Below are positions 21,820 through 34,908 of a stretch of 64,000 nt of DNA, piece by piece. The position numbers and the translations under genes are program-made. Positions within the stretch are counted from its first letter, which is position 1, and every line of letters starts with the position of its first letter. The notes under the pieces were generated by a model. That model did not search any database. It was not told the origin of the DNA and worked only from the letters and a program-made list of their open reading frames with translations. The stretch comes from Nissolia schottii (lineage: Eukaryota; Streptophyta; Magnoliopsida; Fabales; Fabaceae), in assembly GCA_003254905.1 (NCBI GenBank), contig QANU01001756.1, positions 1 through 64,000 of the forward strand, written 5' to 3'.

Positions 21820-22564
21820 ACAATCACATCACTGTTATTTTTATTCATTTAAACTTCAAAAAATCACTATTTGATTAGATGTCATGTATTTTTGTGCGAT
21901 ATTGCATCCCGCTACTTAGCACAACCCATCATAAAAAGGAGGGATTTTTTTAATTCTCCCCATTAATAAGTGAACTAAAATAAAAGTGGGTAAGAAATAG
22001 TGAAAGTTCCATCAATGTAGATAGACCAGAAAAAGGAATGAGGGGATAAGAATAAAAATTATAGTAACTTGAAGGCTCAGGATCAAAATTAAGCTTTTAG
22101 TTATTTAAGACCGACGATTTTCATATAATTCTTAAATTTAAATTTCCTAGAAAAAAATATCATGAATTTTCCATTATTTCTTGAGGTGATATTTGATGCT
22201 AACAGAGAGTTTGCTTATCTGCTTAGCTTTCTACTCTCATGTATTAATATGACTAGAGTTTGATTTTTAAGTTTCTTTGTTAGTAGATGATTCGTAAATA
22301 ATTTTGGAAGCACTGAGTTAATTTGGAAGCTCGTTGTCTAACCCTAAGTTAAGACAAGTCATCCCATCAATCTAAACTTTCTCAACCAAAAAAAAAAAAA
22401 AATCGGCCGATTTAAAATTTTATTTTTACTTTTTCAATGTGCCAAAACATTACTTCTCATTCTTCCACGGCATTTTCACTTCAATTTTTCCTACCGTATC
22501 AAATTGTCAATAATGAATCGTGTATTTCACTAAAATGTCAAATTAGATAACTTCTAAATTTTGT
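21820..22564. other. AT-rich spacer
   Basis: No gene or clear repeat recognised. Confidence 0.5.
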
Positions 22565-24605
22565 TCCTTTCCTATGGAGGCGAAAATCCATTCAAGCTAT
22601 CTGGTCATGATGGAAACGAAGCTCTCCCCAAGCATCCAGATCCTCAATATACAAGACCATCTATCAATCATTTGCAAGACACACCCTCCCTGCCTTGTTG
22701 AGCATTTTCCCTTTCCAAGCGGCCAACCGACTGTTAATTTTATCAAGAACATGGTGAAAATTCATCTTCTTAACTCTCCCATGAATGAGCGGAACTCCCA
22801 AATACTTACCAAATTCATCTTCTTAATTCTTGCGATTTCTGAAACCATAACAGCTCCTCTTGATGAAGAATAATATTCTATTCATCTTGCAAATCCTTCT
22901 CCAAAGTAACAAGATAGATAGGAAGAATCAGAAGTTTCAAAACGCCGCTGAACATCCTTAATTCTCTCCTCAATGCACTTGTTGTTGTGAAAGACATTAC
23001 CAAAGACATCAAAATTAAAAACAACAAAGTCATTCTTAACTTCAGTAAGACTTTGCAAAGCATCAGGATCCCGGGAACTAAACTCATATATATAAAGCGG
23101 ATGAGTTGTCCAAGCAGCTTGAAAGCGGAAAGGTCTAACACTATGGGATGTCCTATCAATCCCATTAATTGCACCTGGAAAGAATAGGATGATGATCAGA
23201 GAGAGTGTAAGCAGCAGAGATTTTCAACAAAAGCCTCCCTAAAACACAACTGCTAGCCTCAAGTTGCAACAAAACAATACAAAGTGGCCCCTAACAATGT
23301 TACACCAAGTCAAGCGAGAACCCATCGCCCCAAGATCAAGAAGCTCACAATCATTCATCACACTCGCAAAATTTTCCATTCGCCTTTATAAAGTATTGTC
23401 GCCATTATTTTGATAGGAGACAAAATCTCGTTAAAGTCCCCCAAGAGCTAGGGATGTCAATCGGGCCGGCCCGGCCTAAGTGGGCTTAAACAGGTCCGGC
23501 CTAAATTATATTTATTTTTAGGATCTTACTTGTTTATGGTCAGTCCGCGAGTCTAAATGGGTCAGACGGCTAGCCCGTTTATTTTTTATTAAAAAAATTA
23601 AAATTTTGGTCTATTTTTTATGATTTAAATATAAAGTTGTAAATAAGTATATGCGATCATTTTTAACTATTTTTTATCATCTATCTATTAATTAATCAGA
23701 AAGAAATAGTTTATGTAAAATTTGAGTATCCATTTCCGATGGTAATAAATAGAGAAAAATTAAGGTTTTATGATTTTTTCGTCTTTTTCTCTTTATTGTG
23801 GTTACGAAATCTTTAATTTTGGATAGGTATACAAATAGTAGCATTTTTCAATTAAGAAGCTATTTGCAAAGCTTTGATAGAAAAAAAAAAGGATAACAAG
23901 AGAATGTATTTAATTAACATCTAGAGTCTAAACTCGCGCGATACGCAACAGATTTTAAAATATCTAAAAAATGTTTTAATTATAACTAAAACAATTTAGT
24001 AATTTATTTTGCTAATAAAATAACTCATATATATATATATATATATATATTCCAATTATATAACTCTTCTATTCCAATGAAATATTTTTATGCTACAACT
24101 CTTACAGGTACCTTTTGGTTTTTTTTTTAAGTTCACGGGCCGGCTATTTTTTTTTTCAAATTTTCACAGACCTAGTTTTTGCATGTAAAACCACATTTAA
24201 CCGAATGAATGGGTTGAACTCGCGGACCGAACTCATTTTGACAGTCCTACCAAGAGCCACCCAAGGAAGCGTATTATTACTACTAACATCATGAAGATAT
24301 TCCCATAGAAGAATTCGAGTAGCTGGATTTGGGCTGGCACAAATTCCACTGCAAAGCCAAGCTTCACCGCCACCTACCATCTCTAGAGTAATAGCCTGAG
24401 AACATTTAGAAACCACTCAAAAATTGATCATCCAAATGCCCCGCCGCTTCAACAATATCCATGATCCCATAACCAAGCCTCTCCCGAATACCCGGAGCTT
24501 CTTAAAAGCAACATGCGTTTCCAACAAAATGATCACCAACGGATGATGTTTACGAACCAACTCTTTAATGTGACCCCAGGCATCCTTATTGAGTGCACCT
24601 AACAT
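22565..24605 (-). pseudogene. LINE (L1-type non-LTR retrotransposon) endonuclease-region remnant, split by a hAT insertion
   Basis: On the minus strand, 24605-24417 reads NKDAWGHIKELVRKHHP then VIILLETHV, the N-terminal start of a plant LINE apurinic endonuclease. 24300-24250 gives LPWVALG. After removal of the insertion at 23449-24249 it resumes with a frameshifted DFNEILSP-like block, then CELLDLGAMGSRLTW, LSDHHPILF and later linker sequence toward the reverse transcriptase. Frameshifts and stops are many and no reverse transcriptase core is kept. The plus-strand open frames here are shadows. Confidence 0.7.
23449..24249. mobile_element. non-autonomous hAT element, 801 bp
   Basis: The ends are TAGGGATGTCAA (23449-) and, reverse complemented from 24249, TAGGACTGTCAAA. 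Perfect 8-bp target duplications CCAAGAGC lie at 23441-23448 and 24250-24257. Subterminal GGGCCGGCCCGGCC (left) and CACGGGCCGGC (right) resemble known plant hAT-like repeats. It interrupts the LINE remnant. No transposase. An AT dinucleotide run sits at about 24028-24050. Confidence 0.88.
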
Positions 24606-25038
24606 TCCACGATAAAATACTTATGTCTTTATAAATCATTAAGAACTTGATAGAGGACACCCAACAGCCATCATAATGAAAACGGACTTCTTTAACAACT
24701 TCTTTCCTTCACCAATTCAGAACAAGGGAACAATTTTGACCTGGGCTAGTAAGACATTATAATGAAGGGCTATAGGCACACACTACTAACCAACCAATAT
24801 AGATATAGATAAATTGCTCATCATGATTGTCAATATTCTTAGCATTAAACTTGCCCGTGTAGCAAATGAGTCCATAGTCTCTTCCTTCCATACGGAAATT
24901 ACAGAAAGAAAACAGCAAAGAAAAAACAACGATAAAATATTGGCAAACCACTACTTTAAATCCAAGGAGAGCAAAAATTTCAAACAAAGATAAGTAGCTC
25001 CACGGTCCAAATTATAAAATTCCACCAAGTCCAGCTCT
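24606..25038. other. spacer downstream of the NAC-alpha gene
   Basis: The part next to 25038 should be the 3' UTR of the NAC-alpha gene. The remainder may be more LINE-derived sequence, but no frame is convincing. Confidence 0.4.
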
Positions 25039-27143
<2,105 letters not shown>

Positions 27144-27236
27144 GGCGAAATGTTCGGCGCTGTCGGAGAAGGGATTCCTGGAACAGTAGATCTAACACAA
27201 TCACAACCGATACAGCAACAACCTTAAAAAGCTATA

Positions 27237-27244
27237 AAACCCTA
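27237..27244 (+). promoter_or_regulatory. telo-box-like motif upstream of the NAC-alpha gene
   Basis: AAACCCTA lies about 95 bp upstream of the ATG. Telo boxes are common in promoters and leaders of plant translation-related genes, which fits this product. A short motif can occur by chance. Confidence 0.4.
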
Positions 27245-27253
27245 GAACTGAGG

Positions 27254-27261
27254 TTTTTATA
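27254..27261 (-). promoter_or_regulatory. probable TATA box of the NAC-alpha gene
   Basis: The minus strand reads TATAAAAA, about 110 bp upstream of the ATG at 27143, a spacing that allows a short leader. Confidence 0.45.
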
Positions 27262-27675
27262 TCACACGAATGAATAACCCCCGAATCGGGTTGACCCGGT
27301 TATAACCCGTTTCTCGCGGTTCCCCTCCGTTTTACTTGAATGCCGTTCGAGCGAAAGGACCCGGATCTAACTAGAAAGAATAAAGTGTGGGGTAAGGAGA
27401 ATCCGTTCGATCCTATCTTAAAATAGTTTACTTTTATATTCTAAAATAATATTATTATTTTAGAAAATCTTTGTCCAACAAAAATCCTTTTAACANTCCT
27501 TTTTTAAAAAAAAAAAATATTGAAAAACACTGGTTAAAGAAATAAAAGTGAAATGTTTTTGAGGTTATAAATGATTTTAATGTATTAAAAATTTTATCTT
27601 TTTGATAAAAAATTATTTTTGATTCCTTAATAAGTATAGAACATTTATTAATCAAACTTTTTTTTCTTTTAATTA

Positions 27676-27914
27676 CTCCCTCCATTTTTTTAACATAAGT
27701 GATTTTAGAAAGATTAATTTATTCAATATTAATAGTCACTTTATCATTTTAATATATAATGAATTATTTTATTTCAATTTTATTCTTAACAGAGACAGAG
27801 AGAATGAACAGAGAATAATTTAATTATTAAAACTTATTTTTTTTATAAAATATGATCAAATTATTAGTATTTGTGTCAAAACCTTAAATGACCCGCATAA
27901 AAAAATGGAGGGAG
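27676..27914. mobile_element. Stowaway MITE, 239 bp
   Basis: The left end is CTCCCTCCATTTTTTTAACA. The reverse complement of the right end is CTCCCTCCATTTTTTTATGC. Both are flanked by TA (27674-27675 and 27915-27916). CTCCCTCC ends with a TA duplication define Stowaway (Tc1/mariner) MITEs. It sits about 0.5 kb upstream of the NAC-alpha start codon. Confidence 0.9.
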
Positions 27915-28289
27915 TACATTATTTTTCTTTTTAAGTATAAAAAATGTTACTTTTTGTTTTTATTTTTTCACTCAATTATCCATTTTTTAATGTCATTTGC
28001 ATTATTAATTATTAAAAATATTTTACTTTTATAATAATTATCTAGGTTATATATGTGTAATAAAAATAATTAACTAACTATGTAAGGGCATGCAAAATTT
28101 GAGAAAAAATAACTGAACTTTTTAGATTTAATTAGAGAGATGAGAGTTACTGATACTTTAATGAGAATTATCTTTGTTTGGTCTGTCATGTAGTTTTAAA
28201 ATTAACATATACAATTTTTTTCATAAGTTTAGCATATATTTTGAACTTTTTCTAATAAAGATTGTTTTCATAGTGATTAGCCAAATTCA

Positions 28290-29487
28290 TGCATTTTAGG
28301 CATCCTTGTAGGTTTGTTAGTGGTTTTTCAAGTCCCAAGAACTAGTATGGAACGCAAGAGACAACTTAGAAGCACAACCCAAGCCAAAAGGAGGAAGAAA
28401 ATGCCAAATCTGCAGATTTTTGGCGACTGAGCACTGCACCTACCACAGTCGCTATGAAGACAGAACATAGAAGCCAAACCATTAAAGTTGGCAACTGAGC
28501 GCTACATCTGGCGCTTAGCCGCTATGAAGACAAAAGCTAGAAGCTTATCTAGAGAGGTTGGCGACCAAGTGTCATGTCATATTTGATGAGTGATTTGGAC
28601 GCATTTTCTGCACTGTAACTAAAAAAGGGTCTTAGTTTATAAAATGCGGATGGGGAAAACACGATTGATCATCATCTAGACCATAGGAACACTTGAGAGT
28701 AAGGTTTTGTAGAGAAATAGCTAATTGAAGAGTGGAGATAGTCATCATTCTCCAATCCATTCTTCACATGTATATTTCTTGCCTTCTTCCTTATTTCTTC
28801 ATTATGTTTGCTAGTTTTAGCAAGAATTAATTTCCTTAGGTTAGGGCCTTGATGTAAATTGTGATGAATTGCTAATTTAATTTGAGGTTATTTAGAAATT
28901 GCTTGTATTCCCTTAGTTAATTTCTTTATTCTTAATGGTTTGGTTGCTTGATCACCAACTATATGAGTCATAGTCTTGTATGCAATTCGAGAGGAGGAAT
29001 ACAAGAGTGCAATTGAGAATTTAACCATAGACTAACTGTAGTTAGAGATAACTTGTGCAAGTGTTGCAAAGAGGGGAGTCCTAATTTTTAATGTTTCAAT
29101 TTCACTTGTTTACATTAAGAGAATAGCTAATCAGTTGAATTGAAAGAAATTGCAAATTATTGAGAAAGGTTAGTAATTAGGAAATAAATTCCAATCGTTA
29201 AGAGAATCAAGCAAAAAGTGAATAATTAGGATTAAATTAGTGTAGTTATCAAAGATAAAATCAAGTGCCCTAACTCCTCCCAAAGTTTGAATTTATACCC
29301 CATATTTTCTACATTTTTAAGTTTCGTTAATTTTATAATTAGCTTTGAGTTTTCTAAACTCAAATCCTTAAAATCAAACAACTTATTCCTTCCAATACTC
29401 TTGTCCTTATGGGTAAGACACCCTTTTTCCATCACTTTATAACTTGTACGACACGTTATACTTGCCACAAGAATTTCGTATCAAGTT
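28290..29487 (+). repeat. decayed Ty3/gypsy LTR
   Basis: About 1.2 kb of non-coding sequence resembling soybean gypsy LTRs (GGCGACTGAGC-type repeats, then a long leader). It is recognised mainly by what follows: a degenerate TTTTTGGCGCCGTTGCCGGG-type primer site at 29488-29507 (here TTTTTGACGTTGTTTCCAGG). The left border is uncertain. Confidence 0.5.
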
Positions 29488-29507
29488 TTTGACGTTGTTT
29501 CCAGGGA
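29488..29507 (+). other. degenerate gypsy primer binding site
   Basis: Resembles the TGGCGCCGTTGCCGGGGA primer site common in plant Athila/Tat-like and related gypsy elements, with several transitions. Confidence 0.5.
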
Positions 29508-29658
29508 TAAATTTTTATTGTTGAAAATAGTCGATAAACTGTGAACTGGAAGTTTTATTGCTTTATTTTTTTAGTTTTCTTTTTCTTGTGTACATTTGTG
29601 TTCATTGTTCTTCTCTTATCACTTGTGACACTCATGCATTTGTTAGTGTTTTCAGTGT

Positions 29659-29815
29659 ATGTGCAAGAGTAAGCCTCAGATGCAGACTAATCCTGAGATT
29701 GAATGAACCACAAGGAGGTTAAAGAAGAAAACTAGAGAAGCGAGAGCACAAGCTGCACAAACACCACCTGAACTTGAGATCCCCATGGCTGCAAATAACA
29801 ACGCAAATGATAATA
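29659..29815 (+). pseudogene. gag: gypsy gag N-terminal remnant
   Basis: From the ATG at about 29660 the frame reads CKSKPQMQTNPEIE, then a stop, then TTRRLKKKTREARAQAAQTP and MAANNNANDN. A start of this type (NPEIE-T-RRLKK-R) is typical of soybean gypsy gag as I recall it. The sequence breaks off at about 29815 into an A-rich run, apparently a junction with another element. Confidence 0.45.
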
Positions 29816-29868
29816 GGGTAGTTGTGACGACTCAGAAAAAAAAAAAGAAAAAGAAAGAAAAAAAAAGG

Positions 29869-29995
29869 GCACGCTCGTGCGAGACGTGTAGTCATCTCGT
29901 GCGAGACGATAGACAGGGAAGGCAAAAGTCATTTTTGGAACTCATTTCACGCGAGATGATGTTCGCATGGGTTCATCTCGCACGAGACAAGTGCT
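29869..29995. repeat. four spaced copies of a near-palindromic CTCGTGCGAGA motif
   Basis: GCTCGTGCGAGACG, TCTCGTGCGAGACG, TTTCACGCGAGATG and TCTCGCACGAGAC occur within about 125 bp. The core CTCGTGCGAG is the near-reverse complement of CTCGCACGAG. Similar CTCGCGCGAG phrases are known from legume LTRs, so this is probably LTR sequence. Confidence 0.6.
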
Positions 29996-30656
29996 GGGCG
30001 CGCTACAGTGCCTAGGGAGCGCTGTAACACGTCGGGAATTAATCTCACATCGTTTAGAGCGATAGAAGGGGGTCTCCTCCTCCTCTTATACATAGAAGAT
30101 TCCTGTGAGTGTTAAGACTTGCTAGTTCACTCTAGAGCTTGAGAGGTCTCATTCTTGTGAGATTTTTGCTCTAGTTATCTTTTTATTTCTGTTCTCTTTC
30201 TCGTCTTCCATTTGTGGGAAAGCAGTGCCTCCACGTAGGGTGTCTAGAGCTCTCAGCTTAATGCTCCTTAGCGGTCAGCCATGTTAAGGTGAATGACTTT
30301 CTTCACGATCTATTTTAGACCATGTATTTATTTTTAAAGCTATTTATTTATTTATTTATGCATGTTTTATAAAATCCTAGGAGGTAGAACTTGGTATTTT
30401 ATTTATGCATTTATGAAGTTAGTTATTATTAAGAATTCTTTTATTTAATTAGAAACTCCTTATTTATGAAGTAAATATTTACAAAGTTATTTTATAAAAT
30501 CATAAAATTATTTTAGAACTGCAAGGGACCACCTATTTTATTGCATTAAATAAATTCATGTTGCATGTAAATATTGTCAACAGTCTAATGGTATAGCTAA
30601 CTCCATTTAGCCTATACAAAATGCATATACATAATAACTAAAATACTAGGCAGAAG

Positions 30657-31361
30657 TCACGATTCTGCTATTTCACTAGGGCACCCTATCGCCAAGATGT
30701 CCACTTTCCTTGGAAAAGTCAATTTGATAAGGATGTCTGACATTTTGATTGGCAATAAGAAAGTCCATCCATCCAAGCCTCCTATACAATGCTCAGTGGC
30801 CTCCGTAACTACTGTCCTCGGCATCCTCCTGTGATATTTCTTCCTCTGGGTCCTCTGGGGATCCTCCCGCTCCTTCGAGTCCTCCTCCTCGAGGGACTCC
30901 TTCTCAGATATCCACCCTGGGTGTGCCATCCAAGCGGCCCTGTGCGAAGCTGGATACTAGGGGACAGAGCCTAAAGGTCCTGCCTCCACGTCGTGTGCTC
31001 TAAGGGACGACTCTCATCTGATGATCGAGGCAACTCTTTTCCTCGCTGTCCTACGAGTGTGAGGACCCTGATGCTCCATAGGTTGATCCCTGGCAAGTAC
31101 GGGGCCTAGATCCTCCTCAATGATCTTCTCGTACAAGCCTGACTCAACATCCTCAATGATGATGGGAGTGTTAAAATGCAATATAGGGATTGAAGATGGG
31201 TGCAGAGCCACAGTTTCCCGAGGTGCAGCTGGTGTAGATTGTGTTGGATTGCAGGAAGCAGCTGGTGTAGGTACAGGCTCCACTGGTGGTGGGGTGATAT
31301 GTGTTTCAATAAACTCAACAGAAACAGAAATCGTGACAACCCCCATGGTGGGGTCAATCAT
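30657..31361 (-). pseudogene. unidentified retroelement-like protein remnant
   Basis: Two minus-strand frames (31361-31014 and 30929-30657) appear to be one broken protein. The first has a Pro/Thr-rich start (THITPPPVEPVPTPAAS), then IIIEDVESGLYEKIIEEDLG. The second starts MAHPGWISEKESLEEEDSKE and has an acidic ED-rich run then KKYHRRMPRTVV. I recall similar repetitive acidic proteins annotated many times in soybean, but cannot name a family. A stop between the parts and the repeat context argue for a decayed element protein. Confidence 0.35.
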
Positions 31362-32579
31362 GGTGTCCGAGTGCAGAGTTCAAACCCTGTGGTTCCCCAA
31401 AACGTTCTACATGAGGTCCTAGAATCATAAACGAATGAGGGTGAGAACTTACGTCCTCAGCAAAAATCCTATGGGGATAACTATTCTTTTCAATTCATTT
31501 ATGATCTCGTTGCTTAAGGGTCTCTATCTGTGATTGTATAACTAATAATTCCTATTATATTTTAATTCACGCTAGTCCTGAGTAAATTTATCTAATTACT
31601 AGGTGACAAGGAGAAATCTAATCTTGAATTACCTATCAATAGGTTATCATGTTTTCTAGTCCTAATCGCGTGAGTATCAATGCGTTGGGTCACATATTCT
31701 CGTATTTTACAAAATTCGGATGGCAATCTTATGATACCAAATCACTTAACATTTGCCTTATGGCATAGGCATACATTATTCTCTGTACATAAGTCTTAAA
31801 AACACGAAATTCATAACTTTTATGCATGAGGGGCTAAGGGGATCTCTTATGTGCCCGTTAGGGTTTCCATCGGGGTACATTCTTCTTTCCTCCATGTACC
31901 CATCAGGTGACAGTCACCACCATCAGAATACATCATTATTTTCTTAGGTTGAGCTCAAACTAGTGTGGTAGCGACCCACAGACGCTGTGAGGTGGTGAGG
32001 GGTTGTCGAGTGACGTTCCAAAAGGGGGATTTCTTAATTATTTTTTAAGTAATTATTTCGAAGGTATGTCAAACCGATTTTTCCGGAACCCAACTAAAGT
32101 CTCGTTCAATTTTAATGTTTAGTTATTATCTTTTTATGTTTTTATGTTTGACTCTCTAGCGATCTACCCTAAGGTTGCCCTAACACTCCTAATTGGTAAC
32201 CTGTTTTCCTCATGATGTTTAGAGATATTTGACATGGCATATAGCAAAATCATACACATAATTCAATTAGTTTAACACAACTATTAACAATTCAAAAACT
32301 AAATTGAACCAGTGTTTTCGAGGATGTTGTGCTCCAGAAGACTTAGGGAAACTATATTTTATAGGCTATCCGACCCCAAACTCTCAGGGAACGAAATTAA
32401 TTCCTACGTTACTCACTCTCAACTTTCTAAGGTTTCTAGCTTACGTTGATTCTCGTGACTGAAACCTAGACTCGCGGATAAATAGAATTGATTCTCGACC
32501 TTCAGAAACCTTTAAAGTCCTTTACGATTAATTTTGAATCCTTAATAAAATTAATTTCTCATAGGGGGATATTTATTTC

Positions 32580-33110
32580 ATTTTCTATTGGTCACACTCA
32601 CACACATTCGAAACACACACACACACACTCCTAAGCTCACACACGATCCTATAAATACAGACTCACACATTTTCTTTTCTCCCACATAACCCTGTGAACC
32701 CTTAAATACATATATCCTTCACTCACACACACATCCAAACCACAAGACACACCATCACATGCACCCACACACCAAAACACACTCCCACCCGTAGCACACA
32801 CCATAATACACATGCACTCACACACTAACACACTCACAAATCTTCACATGCATGCACACACCATATCACTCATGCACTCTCACATCAAAACACACTCACC
32901 CATTGTCACATGCATGCACCCACCATAACACACTTGCACTCACACATCAAAACACCTTCACTATCTTCACATGCACCCACACACACACAAACTGTGAAAC
33001 ATGTAGACTCAAACTGCAACCCATCTGCACACACACTCACCCAAACTGTGATCCACATGCACATACACACTCGAAAACACAATGGCACAGCTCATTCTCA
33101 ACAGGTGTAC
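32580..33110. repeat. CA-rich tandem repeat tract
   Basis: About 530 bp of imperfect CACACA, ACACATGCATGCAC and CACTCACACATCAAAACACA units. The open frames over it (for example 32852-33157 plus, 32906-33088 minus) are repeat shadows rich in His/Thr or Cys/Val. Confidence 0.85.
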
Positions 33111-33139
33111 ATACATACTCGCCATGCATGTCTGGTAAT

Positions 33140-33345
33140 CAAACGGGTGTCCTATAAAATTTTTTAGTGCTAAAACGTGATCTATTAATTTTTCTAAGGA
33201 TGAATTAAATTAAGGGTACAAATGAGTCAACTTTTTATAAAAGTGAGTCTCGATGATACCTTTAATATATAATTTAATTCTGACGAGGAAAAATAATTTA
33301 TTTCGAAGCTCTCAGGGTAACGCGAGGACCCCAAATTATTATCTT
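33140..33345 (+). repeat. dispersed repeat related to 19810-20020
   Basis: Shares ordered blocks with 19810-20020: GTCCTATAAAATTTTT, TCTATTAATTTTTCTAA / TCTACTAATCTTTTTAA, TAATTTAATTCTGACGAGGA / TAATTTAATTCCGACGACGA, and a GCTC...CGCGAG end. Confidence 0.6.
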
Positions 33346-33460
33346 TATTGCTACTTGTGAATGAAGCATAATAATTTTAAATTTTAAGTCCTAGTTAAAC
33401 AAATTATTTATTTATCTATTTTGCAAAATAATTTTTAAAGAAAGTGGAGTGTTACACCAG

Positions 33461-33829
33461 GGTTACGCAGTTGTGCTCCTCCTCGTCTTCTTCCTCAGCC
33501 TCCTCTAGCACCCAATCTCCTTGATCGTGCTTCTCCTTGTCATTGTCTCGTGGCACTTGCTTTACTTCTCCCACGACCAGTCCTTCGTCGTCCTTGGCAC
33601 TGTCGTCGATGACACCGTCGTCGATGACACCGCCGTGCTCTACGGGCTTGGCCTCATGACCGTGGTGGCGCTCAGGTCCACACATGTCGGATCGAACGTG
33701 CTATTGGGGTTGATCGTCAGCGTGGTGGTGATTGGGTTGCACGAGGCTTTTAGGGTTACGAAGGATCTGTTTCTCGACAAGGAGAGCGCTGCCGAAGGCA
33801 GCTTGCTCTCCGTTCGTCACGGCGTCTAA
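33461..33829 (+). pseudogene. captured PRA1-family (prenylated Rab acceptor) gene fragment
   Basis: The plus frame reads GYAVVLLLVFFLSLL, a TAG (33506-33508) where the family has Trp, then HPISLIVLLLVIVSWHLLYF, SHDQSFVVLGTVVDD, and GLGLMTVVALRSTHVGSNVL, then VVVIGLHEAFRVTKDLFLD and a C-terminal AAEGSLLSV, ending at TAA 33827-33829. These are the two membrane-hairpin blocks and C-terminus of plant PRA1 proteins, which act on Rab GTPases in the endomembrane system. The N-terminal half is missing, and VDDTVVDDT is a small internal duplication. No intron is needed. It sits inside a MULE half-element. Confidence 0.82.
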
Positions 33830-34173
33830 GAGAGGAATGTGGTTGGACTCGTCAAAGAGAAGAGTGTGATTGGGCTCGGCGGCAGTGGTGGCCAGTGAGA
33901 TGGGAGAGAAAAGAAGATAGGTCTGAGAAAGGGATGGAGACTTGAGAGAAAGAACATGGATTTGAGTTTGGGTTTTGTTTGTTTTTTAAGTGAAAATTTG
34001 GGTTATGCTTCGTGGCATGCCACGTGACACGCTATATAGCGAAGTTAACAGTTACGTCAATACCGTCCAACCCAACTAATTTTTTTTTTACATGACTCAA
34101 TCCAAACGAAAAATTTTCAAAGGACCAAACACAAACTTTTTGATATTACAGGGACTAAAAACTTATTTAACCC
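33461..34173. mobile_element. truncated Pack-MULE, right half
   Basis: The right end, reverse complemented from 34173, starts GGGTTAAATAAGTTTTTAGT and goes on CCCTGTAAT. This is the same TIR type as the element at 10547-11576, with the matching GCCACGTGACACGC-type inner block near 34018. The left TIR is absent: sequence at 33456 switches directly to LTR-like DNA. It carries the PRA1 fragment. Confidence 0.6.
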
Positions 34174-34740
34174 TATAATTTATAATATAATTAAATTAAA
34201 ATAAAATAAATTTAAAAAACCTAAGCCAAATTTTTAAAATTCGTCATTAACTTAAAACAATATCTTAGAACAGCTTTTTAATTAAAATATTCAAACAAAT
34301 AGATACTCACAAAATCGATTATATAAAAAATTATTAAAATAAATAATAACTAAAATAAATTTAATTTTACAACTTACTCAAATACACACTTAGTATGATG
34401 AAAGGAAAACGATGAATAGCTCAATCAATATTTTGTCGAAAACATCATGAAACCCCAAATACTCGTTCTAATGTGCGTTTTGACTTTCACCCCTTTGTTT
34501 TCTCTTTCCTTGAATGTAATACCCACGTAAAGCCTCCCGTTTACTTTCTTAAAAATATCCAGCGCTTATATTTCTTCACGTGCCGCAGATATTGTAATTA
34601 CGATTACAAACCCCGCCTACCATTTCACGAAGAACCAAGCCAAAAAATAATTAATTCGATTCAAGCAAAACCAAATGCGTTCCCTGAGTGCGTTCATCAT
34701 CTGTTTTGAGTTATATCCCTATTTACAACTAAATTACCAG
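34174..34740. other. AT-rich spacer downstream of the SPT6-like gene
   Basis: No gene recognised. The short plus frame at 34473-34709 has no known family. 34741-34908 is probably the 3' UTR of the SPT6-like gene. Confidence 0.45.
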
Positions 34741-34908
34741 CGTAAAAGTAGGCACTAAAGAACGAAGCTGATTACATCAGTCAGATACATGACTCCAAGA
34801 TGAAGCTAATGTCCACGGGTGAGCCACATAATAAACTAACATAAGTCAAATATGGACTTATACATGCAGCAATTTCTTGCATGTAAGCTAAACTAAGTTC
34901 TCAACAGT

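Larger units (their letters stand above)
30023..33456. mobile_element. LTR-retrotransposon-derived mosaic with TGTAACAC...GTGTTACA ends
   Basis: The segment opens TGTAACACGTCGGG and closes GTGGAGTGTTACA, inverted ends of a type seen on several legume LTRs (compare 60155-62350). The flanking bases AGCGC and CCAGG do not match, so there is no target duplication and the limits are inference. Inside are a TATA-like leader region (30060-30300), minus-strand gag-like frames (31361-30657), unannotated AT-rich sequence (31430-32580), a CA-rich tract (32580-33110) and the dispersed repeat at 33140-33345. No protease, integrase or RT was recognised. Confidence 0.4.

Noticed and set aside
32852..33167. 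His/Thr-rich ORFs in the CA tract
   Set aside because: Frames of a simple repeat, with no independent coding signal.
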